A program made the position numbers and the translations under genes. The notes under the pieces are model-generated. The model searched no databases. It worked only from the letters and a program-made list of their open reading frames with translations, and was not told the origin of the DNA. DNA of 64,000 nt from Trichinella spiralis (Eukaryota > Nematoda > Enoplea > Trichinellida > Trichinellidae): NCBI GenBank assembly GCA_000181795.3, contig CM012954.1, positions 635,654 through 699,653 of the forward strand. Direction: 5' to 3'. Shown piece after piece: positions 36,401-48,369 of the stretch (its first letter is position 1; each line of letters starts with the position of its first letter).

Positions 36401-38683
36401 AACAAATCACCAATTAATACCTGAGATATCATTTCAGATAAACCATGGCTGTACAAGTGTAGCAGATCAGTACCAATTTGGATGCGCATGTCTTTTATTT
36501 TTGCTATGATTCTCAACTTTCTCGTTGCCCTGTTTTATCCATTCGATTCGGCATTTGGAGGTAGGTTGGTGGTCAATTGTGGACAAATTTATATTTTTCC
36601 TAATTCAATGTCTCCTCCTCCCTTTATAGCCGCAATTAATACAGAAATCAGTGGTTTCTATTTGCTTTGTCTGTTAGCGACGACCACGTACACGTTTACG
36701 GCGCCCACGTGGACCGCAGTGGCGGTAACCAGTACTTTTGTGGCTTCTTCTTGCGTATCCCTGTTCGGTGTAACCGTCGCCAGCTACTTATTCGGATTGC
36801 TTCAGGTTCGACATCGAATAGTTTTAAATTTATTTTCTTCTCCATGTGAATAATAATGAAAAATTTGTTGCTACTTTTTCAAATTATACAGATCGCCAAC
36901 AACATTGTTCACACTGTCGGCATAATTGGAAGCTACGGTCCGATGAAATTGACCCTGGCCAGCTTTTTGTCCAATTCAAATGTTGTCTACAATATGTTCT
37001 ATTTACTTCTGTGTCTTTGTGGTTTGTTTGTTCATGAATTTTTCTACTGCTTTTTGGTACGTATGTTTGCTGTGTTAGAATATTTGTCTTCTTCCAAAAC
37101 TGCACCACTATTCTTATTGTTCAAGCTTTTCGACATCGTTCTCCACGAAGAGACCCTTTGCAATGTTATTCGATCGGTAACCAGAAATTGGCGTTCAATT
37201 GCTTTGACTGGCATTTTGGCCGTGATTTTGGTGTATACGTTTTCAATGGTCGGATTTGTGCTCTTTTCCAACGATTTTTGGATCGAAGTCGAGCCAAACG
37301 ACCAAACTTGTGCACAATCCGAAAACTGCACTGAAACGACCAATGTTCCAGGCGAACCGGGTAACCACATTTGTACTACTTGTGTTTATTTATTGTTTGT
37401 TTGTCTGTCTGATTCATTTTTTCAATATGATTTCAGTAAAAGTTCCATTTTGTGAATCTCTGCGCACATGCATTCTGGCCGTACTGAGATGGGGCTTGAG
37501 TTCTGGTGGAGGTATTGGGGACGTGTTGAGAAAGCCACATCCGCAAGAGCCGCTGTTTTACATGCGAATCTTGTACGATTTGAGCTTTTACTTTATCTTA
37601 ATTGTCATCGTGCTCAACTTGATCTTCGGTGTTATAATCGACACGTTCGCCGATCTCAGAAATGAAAAACAAGAAAACGAAGAAATTATACGAAATACTT
37701 GCTTCATATGTGGTATGTTGTTTTTCTAGTGCAATTAACAGTGACAAAAAATTCCAATCCACTTCTACATTCGACAATTTATCTTTGAACAGTAATCGAA
37801 AAGCAGGATTCAATCCTTGCTTTTACAGTACCTAAGCGACTCGACGGTTATGTCTTTTGAATGCAAATTTATATTATTACAATTGATTCTGTTTACATTT
37901 TCTGTTGTCTGATACACGTAATTGTGTTGTTTAACATGCAATGTATGAGTCGCTTGAAAATTATGCATCAATTAAGTTGATAGTCAACGTATGCAAATCA
38001 GTGGAATTACAGTACTTATAGATAATCATGTTTAAATTTCACTTGTAATTAAGGAAGCGAAAAAATATTCAAAATGTGATAAATTCTGAATGCAAGTTAC
38101 AATTGCAGTTGAATTATTTTTTACTTTTTTAAAATGTTGTTCACAATTTAAATTAGGCTTGGAACGATCGCATTTTGAAAACAAGCCCGTCTCGTTCGAC
38201 GAGCATATCAAAAATGACCACAACATTTGGAATTATTTTTATTTTTACGTTTTACTTAATACTAAAAGTTCGACAGAATTCACCGGTCCTGAGAGTTACG
38301 TATACGAAATGATAAAGGTACGAGCAGACAACAGACAATGCTGGACATTAACAGACAATTAATTATTGTTTTTGTTGTGATTAATAATAATTCGGTTCAT
38401 TTTATTGCGCCCAGGAAGGAAATGTCGATTGGTTTCCAAGAATGCGCACAATGAAGCTGGCGATTCAAGAAGGCGACAGTGAACAGACTGAAGTGAAAAT
38501 TTTGCAGAGGATGATTTGTGAACGTCAAGAAGAAATATCGAACTTGGCTGCTCGGATTGACGAGCTGAAACAGGTTGGGAAAAGCGTTGCTTTTGTTTGT
38601 TTGTTTTTTTATTACTGCATTTGCATCTGTTTGATTTGGCACCATGTTTTCAGATGGTTTTGAAGCTGAGTCGTTCCAAATGA
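25063..38683 (+). CDS. itr-1: Inositol 1,4,5-trisphosphate receptor
   Basis: ER calcium-release channel. I could place 53 coding exons, beginning 25063-25169, 26211-26281, 26842-26966 and ending 38157-38317, 38415-38573, 38654-38683. The sum is 8091 bases with one open frame, 2696 residues (vertebrate about 2700). The N-terminal suppressor starts [13 protein letters not shown]. The ligand core includes [23 protein letters not shown] and SYRRNQ. Next come the long armadillo/RIH regulatory domain ([20 protein letters not shown]), six membrane segments from about 36460, the pore loop with filter GGGIGD (37510-37527), S6 ([16 protein letters not shown]), and the zinc-binding linker CFICG...HIKNDH. 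Apart from the first two introns (1041 and 560 bases) and one of 444 bases at 37713-38156, introns average about 70 bases. The C-terminal coiled coil is short, ending LKLSRSK. MCM-type start context was not needed: exon 1 has only one in-frame ATG (25063) upstream of the conserved LHIGD. Confidence 0.97.
25445..25465. repeat. (CA)n microsatellite in ITPR intron 1
   Basis: Simple CA dinucleotide run of about ten units inside the first intron of the IP3 receptor gene. Confidence 0.85.
27400..27434. repeat. (TTA)n microsatellite in an ITPR intron
   Basis: About 11-12 TTA triplets within the short intron between 27367 and 27495. Similar but shorter TTA runs occur in introns at about 28855-28873 and 29525-29565. 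Confidence 0.85.
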
Positions 38684-39110
38684 CAAACAGCCAACATTCA
38701 TTCCCCTCCTCTCGCTAATCAACAAACAAGCCCAATTGCGTTTGCCGTAATTATTGCACGACCGAAAATGAAAAAGTTAACGAAGAATTGAAAGAAAAGA
38801 ACACTACCGCCCTTCTCTTCATTGCTTTTCTCTTTCACTGTGCCTTGTCGCCTTTTTTCCAAAACCTATTATCCTATCCTGTGATGCGTTCATTTTCTGC
38901 CTTACAATTGACAAAAGTGCTTTAGTGTGTGGCGTTTTTGCGCTTGTTTGTTGTCAATAATATTCTAGTTGTGAAATTAATTTTCAAAGATGGTGCTGTT
39001 ATGGCATGTTATGATTAAAAATATTTTCATCATTCAAACGAAAACAATTACTATTTTAATGTTTATTTCCAGCTAAATATTTTCACCATAACACCAGTCG
39101 GTGCTTTGAA
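38684..39110. other. Convergent 3' region, ITPR and small membrane-protein gene
   Basis: About 430 bases without coding signal; probable 3' UTRs of the two converging genes. Confidence 0.45.
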
Positions 39111-39622
39111 TCAGTCACTACGTTTACCGGATACTAAGCGGTCCAAATAAGTCGTATAACATTTCCCGACCAGAATCATCACCGTTGGTATTATTAAACC
39201 CAGTATAGCACGAACGGCCACACAATCCGGAAACGCCGCTTTTGCAAGAGACAGCAACAGCACCGAACTCAAACTGAAAACAGACGCTCCGTAGCTGGTG
39301 ATGACACATCGACGAGGAAGTTCCATCCCCTTGAGATGTTCACGTGTCCAAAAGTAGCAGGCCAGTCCTACTCCGGTGCCCAGCAATAGTCCGTTTTTCA
39401 AAAACGGATCCGACAAATCATGAACCCTGAAATTACAATTAAAAAATAAATCTTCACGAATATTTTCAATTTGAAAACATACCTTGGCAGAATGCCTGGA
39501 TTCATCACTTCTGCAGCGAATGCGTAATTGCACAGCAGCCCAAAACACGGAACGTAATGCTTCACAATGGTGTTTTTGTTCACCGGTGGAAATAAATTTC
39601 CAATTTTGAACGGACAAGACAT
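39111..39622 (-). CDS. Small multi-pass membrane protein, family not recognised
   Basis: Two exons, 39483-39622 and 39111-39426, joined in phase 2 (CCAAG/gtatgt ... tttcag/GG), giving 151 residues. The start follows a ttttag acceptor by six bases, so the ATG at 39622 could follow a trans-splice site or an upstream exon. There are about three or four hydrophobic stretches: KHYVPCFGLLCNYAFAAEV, NGLLLGTGVGLACYFW, a Ser/Leu-rich one (ASVFSLSSVLLLSLAKAAF) and AILGLIIPTVMILVG. There is no clear signal peptide. The size and layout resemble small organelle inner-membrane or ER proteins such as assembly factors, but I cannot name a family. It converges on ITPR and is divergent from RFC3. Confidence 0.75.
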
Positions 39623-40777
39623 CACGTACTAAAATAATATCAAAAATCATGTTCAAAATTGCAAAAACCTATTCAAAACAAATTATTATATCGAGAAATC
39701 ACAATCAACCGAAACCAAGTTACGCAATATACCAACGACCGACGGCAATGATTACCAATGGCTGACTTACAACATTCTGAAATATTTTCAAGTATAAATA
39801 TATTACTTTTTTGTATACATAACATAATTCTTCTTTTAACACGAAATTGAAAAACCTGTATTTCTTATTAATTATTTTAATATTTCCGATACATTTTTAT
39901 CCATAAAATGTCTATACAGCATTTTTGAAATTTGAAATCGAGCGTGACCTAGATTTTTAATACTACTCTAAACACTCATTACTAAATATACAGACTATTT
40001 ATAATGTTTTGAATTGATTTTTTGCAATTTATTTTATTTTTTATAGGTTTTTCTGAGTCCATTTAACTGCAAAATAATATGAGATAACTCAACGTGCACA
40101 AATTATACAATATACTTGGAAAATAAGTGTTAAATAATTTATTCATAGACATTTAATTAATAATTAAACTTCAAGATTTATGAAATTTCAATGCAATTGA
40201 GCATAAAATAAATTAGACTATCCGCATTACCAACTTTTTACTAATGATTCTACAGTATACTTATCCGCTATTTTAAAAAATATTGGGAAAACGAGAAATT
40301 TTTTATTTTATATGTTTATATTTTATTTTATAAGTTTGTTATTTTGAAAATGCCCAGGTTATGATTTGATCACGCGATGTCAAAATCTGAATAGAAGAAA
40401 TCTGAAATAACCATTTAACGAGATCATTTCAAACGCATTATCAACGAATTTTCTTCTTTTTTGAAGATACTCAAGTTGGTGCAGCTAAATTTGAACGAAA
40501 TGCAACAGCACCAAATTGTTGAAGGCAAATAATAAAATTAGCAGCTAATTATGTCAAATCTTCCGAATAATGAATAAAGTAATATTTTTATTGAAAAAAA
40601 TTTTTTAATTACATTGTGAGATCTGAAAAAAAATTATTAAGAAACGTACTATATCACAAGTACCTTCACGCACAAAATTTTACTGTATTTCCCGCCTAGC
40701 TACTGTTTAATTGCGGTACATGTGTGTTTGAAATTGGTCCTATTTTGATACGGTAAATTGTAAATTTGACTTGAAAA
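39623..40777. other. Divergent intergenic region before RFC3, nothing identified
   Basis: About 1.15 kb of AT-rich sequence with stops in all frames. It should hold the promoters of the small membrane-protein gene and RFC3. Confidence 0.45.
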
Positions 40778-42225
40778 ATGCTTCTTTGGGTAGACAAGCA
40801 TCGACCGAAGCAACTATCTCAGTTGTCTTATCATAAATCTCTTTCAGTTCGCCTGAAATATTTAGTAAGTAAAAAATTTTCAAATTTCGACAGCAATAGC
40901 GTATAGATTTTTTTCAGGTTGCTCAAGGTGATTTTCCTCATTTGTTATTTTATGGTCCGTCCGGCGCAGGAAAGAAAACTCGTATTTGGTGCACTTTACG
41001 TGAATTGTACGGTGCTGGTGTGGAAAAGATAAGGCTTGAGCATAAAAGCATCGAAACCCCTTCTGGGAAGAAGGTGGAAATAGCGTTAGTCAGCAGCAAT
41101 TATCATATTCAGCTGAATCCTAGGTCAGTAATAATAGTTTGATCGAATTAATTTTGTTTTCTGTAAAGAAGTAGAGAAATTATTTTCAGCGATGTTGCAA
41201 TATACGACCGTGTGGTCATTCAAGATGTTATTAAGCATATGGCCCAAACGCAGCAGCTTGAAAGTCGTACACAAAGAGCTTTCAAAGGTTGGGATGAGAG
41301 AGAATTTTATTTTTCGTTTGTTTTGTTTCGTTCAGACGTTGCATTTTAAGTTATTGTTCTGACTGAAGTGGATAAACTGACTCGTGAAGCGCAGCATGCT
41401 TTGAGAAGGACAATGGAAAAGTACAGTTCTTCCTGTCGAATAATTCTCTGCTGCCAGTCGACTAGCAAAGTTATACAACCAATTCAGAGTCGATGTTTAC
41501 CAATACGTGTACCAGCACCAACGGATGAAGAGGTATTTTTTTTAATTTTTGGTTTTTAACAACAACATTTGATGGTTATTAATAATTGTCCTTTATGAAA
41601 ACAATTAATTAAGATTACTGAAATTTTGCAACGTGTTTTGAAATTGGAAAACTGTCGCCTGAGTGCAGAACTGATCCAAGAAATTGTACAAAAAGCTGAT
41701 GGAAATCTTCGACGAGCTCTTTTATCCGCTGAATCTGTCATTTCAAACGAGTATGTTATAAAGGTGAAAATGAAATTTCCAATTTCTTGTTTAATTTGAG
41801 CATCATTTTGAGGAGAAATTATTTATCCGAAAATCCAGTAATTGAACCAGATTGGGAAATTTGCATGAAAGAGACTGCTTCGATGATTTTGCGTGAACAA
41901 ACTCCGAAAATGTTGCTGCAAGTTCGTGGACGCTTGTACGAACTGATCGTTCACTGCATTCCTGCTTCATTGATTTTCAAGGTATAATTGATATATTATA
42001 AGTAGAGATGACAGGGAACAATGTGAATATTTTTAGTCGCTGTACTTTGAATTGTTGCATTCATGTGATGCATCAATCAAAGCTGAAGTCACTTCGGTTG
42101 CAGCGAAATTTGAATATCAAATGACAATGGGCAGCAAAGTTATTTATCATTTGGAATCTTTCGTTGCTAAATTCATGTCACTTTATAAGCATTTCTTGGA
42201 AGTGACTGCAGTTGATTTAAATTAA
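40778..42225 (+). CDS. RFC3: Replication factor C subunit 3 (clamp loader)
   Basis: Subunit of the five-part RFC complex that loads PCNA on primed DNA. Seven exons: 40778-40864, 40918-41123, 41190-41287, 41351-41532, 41614-41750, 41813-41981, 42037-42225; exactly 355 residues against 356 in human. It has the opening LWVDKHRPKQL, Walker A GPSGAGKKTRIW with the following LRELYG typical of RFC3, a Walker B-like IVLTEVDKLTREAQHALRR, the SRC motif (QSRCLPIRVPAP), ADGNLRRALLSAE (sensor 2 region) and the collar domain ending HLESFVAKFMSLYKHFLE. It lies divergent from the small membrane-protein gene and convergent with the P450. Confidence 0.96.
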
Positions 42226-42599
42226 TCACAAACGTGTGAATTGAATTACTTTTTAGGTGAACAATAATTTCTGAACTGAAACGATTTTTCTGCTTTTGCA
42301 TTTGATTATTTGTAAAACAAATTTATACCATGAATGAATAAATTATCATAATTATTGCCAATTCATTTGTACACGAACAATCACGAGAAGACACGAATAA
42401 ATTAAGGTCCATGAATGGTATTAATGGAGGTTTGTATAATTTTTTTACGTTTTTGTTGTTTATTGCGTCACCAATTTTTTTTATTTCAAATTCACAAATG
42501 ATCTGTATTGTTCGAAAGATGGAACTGTTTATAATTGTTACATTGAAAATTAATAATAATTATTAGACACGATGTTGAAATTGTTTGCGTTTTTGTCGT
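42226..42599. other. Convergent 3' region, RFC3 and P450
   Basis: Short AT-rich gap without coding signal; it contains an AATAAA at about 42338 suitable for RFC3. Confidence 0.45.
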
Positions 42600-44735
42600 T
42601 CAAGCGAACGATAATGGCTGTCTTCGTTTCAGTTTGATCAGAATAGTTTCCGTTGGGCGAATGATCAGTTCAGCTTTGGGGAAAATTTGATCCCGTCGTT
42701 GCACAGACGTGACTTCGAAATAACGCAGAATCCAAGAGACGACCACTTTCTCTTCCATCAACGCGAAACGTTGGCCTTGTAAGAAACAGCATATTATTCA
42801 TTTTCTTTTTTTATATTGAAAAAAATTCATCAAAATGATCCCACTCTATTAATTTACCTATGCAATTTCTAGATCCGGCTGAAAATGGCAAATAGGCAAA
42901 CGGATGACGACCATTGGCATTTTTTGGTAGAAAACGATCCGGGTCGAATATTTCTGGATCCGGCCAGTGTCTTGGATCCCGGTGCACCCCGTACGGGCTG
43001 ACTATTACTTCACTGCCGCTTGGAATTGTCAGTCCACCTGAAAGCAGTTGGTACAATACTAGTTGGTTGTTTTTGTGCTGTGCATACCGATGTCAAAATC
43101 TTCGTTGATGAAGCGAGCGAACAATGGAACGGATGGAAAAAGTCGAAGCGCTTCTTTCAGACAACATTCCAGGTAAGTCATATTTTTTACATCTTCAAAA
43201 GTGGCATCTCGGTCGTCGTCACTGAAAATCGAATCCAACTCTTCGTGCACTTTGGCTTGTATGGCCGGGTTGCATCCCAACAAATGAAGGGCCCAGTTCA
43301 TGCCTGCTGAGGTTGTATCGTGGCCCTAGTAAGAAAGCAAAAATCCAACCTCAACACACCCGTCCTTACAATTGAATCTGTAATTTTTTCTGATTTACTT
43401 CGAACATGAACGTGTCCACTTCTTCGCGTATATCTTGATCTGTTAGCTTTCCTTGTTCGGCAATTTGCAAAAGTAGATCCAAAAAAGCTAATCTTCGCTT
43501 TTGGCTAGTCATTTCGAAATCGGTCATTTGACGATCGAGCACTTTTGCCCATCCGCCCAGTTGTTTCACTTCCTCTCGACGTTCTTGAATTACCTGCATA
43601 ATAGGAAATTATTTATCTATTTATTTATTTATTTATCTATCAGTTACTTTCCACGTGAAGGAATGTAAAATTTTCAAACACTCTTCTTGTTCTTTTCCTT
43701 CTCCAAACAAACGAAATATAATATTCGGCCAGAGGTGAGGTTTCTTTTGTCGTTCGTGTATGATTCGGTTCAATCTGCAAATCATTTCAATTAATAACAA
43801 CTTTCGAAAATTGAATTTTTTTTATCTATTATTATTTTCATCTTATTCTCGTTCAGTGTTATTTTTATATATCAGGATGAAAGATTTGGTCAAGGTCTGA
43901 ATTTCAAAATTTTCAACGTCAGCTAAGATGAGAAGGTTTTCGCTTTTCACAAATTAGTGATACGTGGAATTGCTTACTTGTATATTGCTCGTACGTAATC
44001 TGAGTCGGAGTTTTTTTGCGCGTTCACGTGTCTTCCCATGGCCGTTTCGCAGATGATGTCCAAAGCGCACAGTGTGATGTATTGGTACATGTTGAAGCCT
44101 TCGTTGCTGATATCCAAGTTGTCGCTGAGCTTTTTGAGCATGATTTTGGACTGCTGATTGAAAACTTCGATGAAATCTTTCAAAATGTCATAATGGAAGG
44201 ATGGTGTGAGCAGTTTGCGCCTTGGTCTCCACTTGAATGCGTCACTGAATGGACGATAGAGAAAAATTATAATTTGGTACGAATATACAATTGGGCAATT
44301 CAAAAGACCTGGTCAACAATCCGAGACCCATCCAAGGATGAAGCATGCGATATTCCATGCCTTTGTTGATGTGTTTTGTACTGCTGAGCAGAACTTCGGC
44401 TTCTTCGGCACCGCTGACTACGAAGAATGGGTACCAGAACATCCAGACGCGAAATATTCTCGGATTGTTGTAAGCGTATGCGGTGCCGATGGTTTGTTCG
44501 AAAAATTCTGAAAATCGACGACAATTTCACTATATTGTCATACACTCACTATAATTTGTCAGTTGAGCATACCGGTCGGATCTTTTTTGAAATAGGGAAT
44601 ATTTCCTAATATTGGGAAATAACGTGGTCCGGGGAACCGATCAACCAGTGCAGTCAACTTTCTCAATTTCAGCATCCAACAGATCAAAGCAGTGATTATT
44701 CCGGTCGCGACGACCGCAACGGCTACAGCCCCCAT
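42600..44735 (-). CDS. Cytochrome P450, CYP4-like
   Basis: Microsomal haem monooxygenase, probably acting on fatty-acid-type or steroid-type substrates like other CYP4 clan members. Eight exons: 44573-44735, 44309-44507, 43978-44244, 43648-43774, 43399-43593, 43088-43325, 42858-43037, 42600-42775; 514 residues, the normal size. The start at 44735 gives an N-terminal membrane anchor ([17 protein letters not shown]) followed by [12 protein letters not shown]. Also seen are the C helix [14 protein letters not shown] helix GHDTTSAG with the acid-alcohol pair, K-helix ExxR in [17 protein letters not shown]-type FDPDRFLP, and the haem loop [14 protein letters not shown] with the Cys ligand. Everything needed for activity appears intact. 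It is convergent with RFC3. Confidence 0.95.
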
Positions 44736-46649
44736 TTGCCCAGTGTTTTTTTGGATATTTTGCTAAAGCAGATTGAGAAGCAGCAAATTGTGGCTTGTTG
44801 TTGTTGTTGTTGTTGAAGCTTCTGACTGTCGAAAAGTGAAAAAAGCACCGATCGACTGGTAAATGTTGAATAAGAATTCGACGAACCTGCAAACTGGTTA
44901 CCATTTTGACCAATTGCATTATCAATTTATGACCTTAGCCTTTTCCTGGCAATCGGTTACCGCCTTTTGCCCACCAGCCCACGGAATCATTTGACCCAAT
45001 TTGATCACGTAAGCAAAGTCGTCGCCCTGCTCAGATTTGGGCAAATTTTCTACCTGATCAACTAATTTCAATTTTATTAATTTGATCACAAAACGCTTCT
45101 TCCACACCACCCATCTGCGTGCGATACAGTATAACATCCTATTTTCTCCACAAATCACAATTCTGTGCATTATACTATGTTCCATTTGCATACATGCATG
45201 GGTTTTTTTTGATTTTGATTTTGATTTTAGTGCTACTTGGGGCTACGTGTGATTTCTACTTGAGGCACAGACATATTTATTTTCACGTCACGTTGCAGAA
45301 TGCACAATTTTAACAACAACGACGGAAATGAACAGGAAAAGTAAGGTCAAATGACGTGTTCGCTAGACGCACGCATACTGTGCTGCATTTCCCTTTATTA
45401 TATGTATTTTGTATCAGTTTTTCCAACTTTGAAATAATTCAACTAGCCGAAAGGTGAATGCTTGCAACTTTATGAGAACCTGTTTGCTTGTTGTTTGCGA
45501 CTGAAATACCATCAACAAAGGATTATGTTCTCCTTGTAATTTCTCAACATTTCTTCTTCTTCTTTTAGCATAATTTGGCAGAGGTATAAAGAGTAAATTT
45601 TCATATATATTATTAGTCATGGGTAAGTTGGAAATTGTTTCTTGGGCTTTTTTTTCTTTTTGAAAAAAATTTCCCATGCATCTGTGTACAATCAGAAAAA
45701 TGTATATGCTGTTTTCTTTTTGAAAAATTTTCAAACGCATCAAAATTTACAGTCTGATGAGCAGGTCAATATCAGTAATGTATGCAAACATTTCAATTTG
45801 TATAGCCTAAAGTAAGAATAGAATGAATAAAAATGGTTGGTTCCATTTGAACATCAATTATTGTTCAGTGAATAATGTTCACATGAAATTGTGACTGACG
45901 TATTGTTGTTTACTGCTAACGACAAGAATTTATTTCTGATGTTCTTGTCCAATTATTAATATTTTCAACACACAGAGCAGCATCTAAATCACAGAGATAT
46001 TTGTCTTTTTTTCCCAACCAACAGATAGATTCGTATGAAATGAGGGAAATTTAAGCTAGCTAACCATTGCTGAAACATCGCTCACCCCTGTGTTGTTTGC
46101 CTATCTTTTATTATACTTTAGCTTGTTTGGTGCATATATATCATCTACATTATGTATTTTTCGTTTGCAAATGATCATTTTGTGAATATTCTTTTCGAAC
46201 AATCATTTGTCAACATTTATTTCCTATCTTTTCAATTCCCCCTCCCCTCCCCCATGAATAATAATGACAGCGCATTTTTAATTGGAAAATTGTTCAAAGT
46301 TTATGAGAAATTCATCATTCATTTATTCTCTTTGTTATCAGTAAAATCTACGTCGTTTATTTGGTGTCATTTTCATTTATAGAGCGTACATAATTTTGAT
46401 TTGATTAATTAGAAAATACATTTATTTATCGAGCTGGTAAAATTTTCCTACTGACATAATCTGATGATAATGTTTGCGTTGTTGTATGTAATTTTGTAAA
46501 AATTCATTCACTCATTCTTCATCATACCAAGCATTTTTATTTCATTTATTCTGTCAAGTGCAAAATTGTATCTGTTTTTTCTTTTGTCCGATGTGTTTGA
46601 TGATGATAAAATTAATTAATTATTTTCATCAAAATTTCAACTTTCTCAA
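44736..46649. other. Intergenic, nothing identified
   Basis: About 1.9 kb between the P450 5' end and the PA2G4 3' end. A minus-strand frame at 45414-45743 has no family resemblance, no good splice sites and AT-driven composition. A short GATTTT tandem occurs near 45210-45230. Confidence 0.45.
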
Positions 46650-48369
46650 TCAATTTCCACTTGACGCTTGAACAGCGTTGCCTGCAGATGCCTGCTGTGG
46701 TGGGCCCCCTTCGGATTCGGATTTTCTACTTTTCTTCTTTGGATGCTTCAACGAAGAGTTGATCAGCTGAAGCAGTTCTTTGTCTTGTATTTGAAATTCA
46801 CTTTCGTAACGATCCAACGGAATGCCCAGACCGCAAACTTTCACCAACCCTGAAGGCAACACCAGTACTGTGGTTTTGAAATAAGCCACAAATTCCCCTT
46901 CACGCTCGTATAAAACCTATTGAAAAAAAAGAGAATTTCGCTCAAAGACAAGAAGCGATCGACAACACCAACACTGTATTGATACTTGATACGGCTTCAA
47001 CAGGTTGTGCTTTTCGCATTCGATCACGCCCAATCTGGCTTTCTTTTCATCTTCAAAATTGCGCAAAGTGAAACCCATGGAACCGAACTGTCGTTCACAG
47101 TCGAAAAAGAACGCTCTGGAAGCTTTCATTTTCAGCTGATAAATCACATCTTCATTTCTTTTGTAAACTGTAGTGCGAACTTCGTTCGATTTTGGTTTCC
47201 CTTGAAAACTGAAAATCATCTCCACAACAACAACATGAATGACCACAAAAATTACCATCGCCTGTACTAATGACCACACCCAACGCATAAACTTCATGTT
47301 CTTCGAATTCGTGTTTTTGAAATTCCACAGGTTTCTTTTCTGTCGGATGTTGAATAATTTCATTCGGTCCATCTTCAAACAACCAACAACATTACATTTT
47401 GAAAACGAAATTCAATTAATTAATAATTTCTTCTGACCTAATTTATTACGCTTCAACGAAAATGACATGATGTTTTCGACGGGGCGGCAATTGTATACGG
47501 CTGCAACTTTGTTTATAATATCAATCAAATCGGTGTTTTTGTACACACCCGGTCGAAGCATTCGAACGGCAGCTTCTAAACAATAATATGCCGCTAAAAT
47601 TACATCAGCACGACGTCCTTTTATCTGAAATGAAAAAAAAGCATAATTCAAAGCTTCCATCAAATCCACCACAAAAAAGATCCACTTTTTCCTCCTTTTC
47701 AACGCTAACTACAACGGTGTGCGCCACCATTGCTATGAATCCATCGACATGAACACCCAACTCGATTTTCACAACATCACCAGCAGCAAGAACAACGTCT
47801 GGTTCGGAATTCAACGGCGAAAAATTGAAGATGCAGTGATTCACTGAAATGCACGTTGGAAATGCAATTCCTTTCTTAACGTTTTTCTTTTTGAAAACCT
47901 TAAAACATACAAGAAAAGGTACAATTGGTAATTTTATAGAAAAAGATATATTACAATTTAAAGAAAAACGCAACATTATTCACCATCATAATTAACAATT
48001 GCTGAATCAACAAAAATTTACACCATCTTGCGTAAACCTTTACGCCACATACAGCAAATTGAGAGAAAATTATAAAAATTAAAAAGATATAAATTTTCAA
48101 AACACAGAAAAGTAGGAATAAAGAAAAAAAATACGATATATGTGGAAAAAAATTCGAACCTTTGCGGCGCGTTCTGTGATGCTTTTGTCGCCAAATTCGC
48201 ACAGTTCTCTAACAGATTGATTTTCTACACATTTTCCAATCAATTCTTTCAATACCTCGTCGGCGATATTGCCCGCCGCACTGTACTTTGTCACCACCGA
48301 ATCACGAGCAATGCTATCTTCCAGTGGATCCTCTTCGGTATTTTTATCCTTCTCACCGTGGCTGGACAT
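46650..48369 (-). CDS. PA2G4: Proliferation-associated protein 2G4 (EBP1), methionine-aminopeptidase-like
   Basis: Catalytically inactive peptidase-M24 fold protein that binds ribosomes at the exit tunnel and also nucleic acid. Six exons: 48160-48369, 47686-47898, 47438-47624, 47256-47372, 46986-47200, 46650-46916; 402 residues (human 394). Recognised from [109 protein letters not shown] and [17 protein letters not shown]. It has a C-terminal Lys-rich patch ([14 protein letters not shown]) like the nucleolar-localising tail. The exon 5 acceptor is placed after tttcaag because that alone keeps GDGKPK in frame. Divergent from SIN1. Confidence 0.95.

Noticed and set aside
45414-45743. Minus-strand frame of about 110 codons between the P450 and PA2G4 genes
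   Set aside because: No recognisable motif, no good splice sites, composition like surrounding intergenic DNA.
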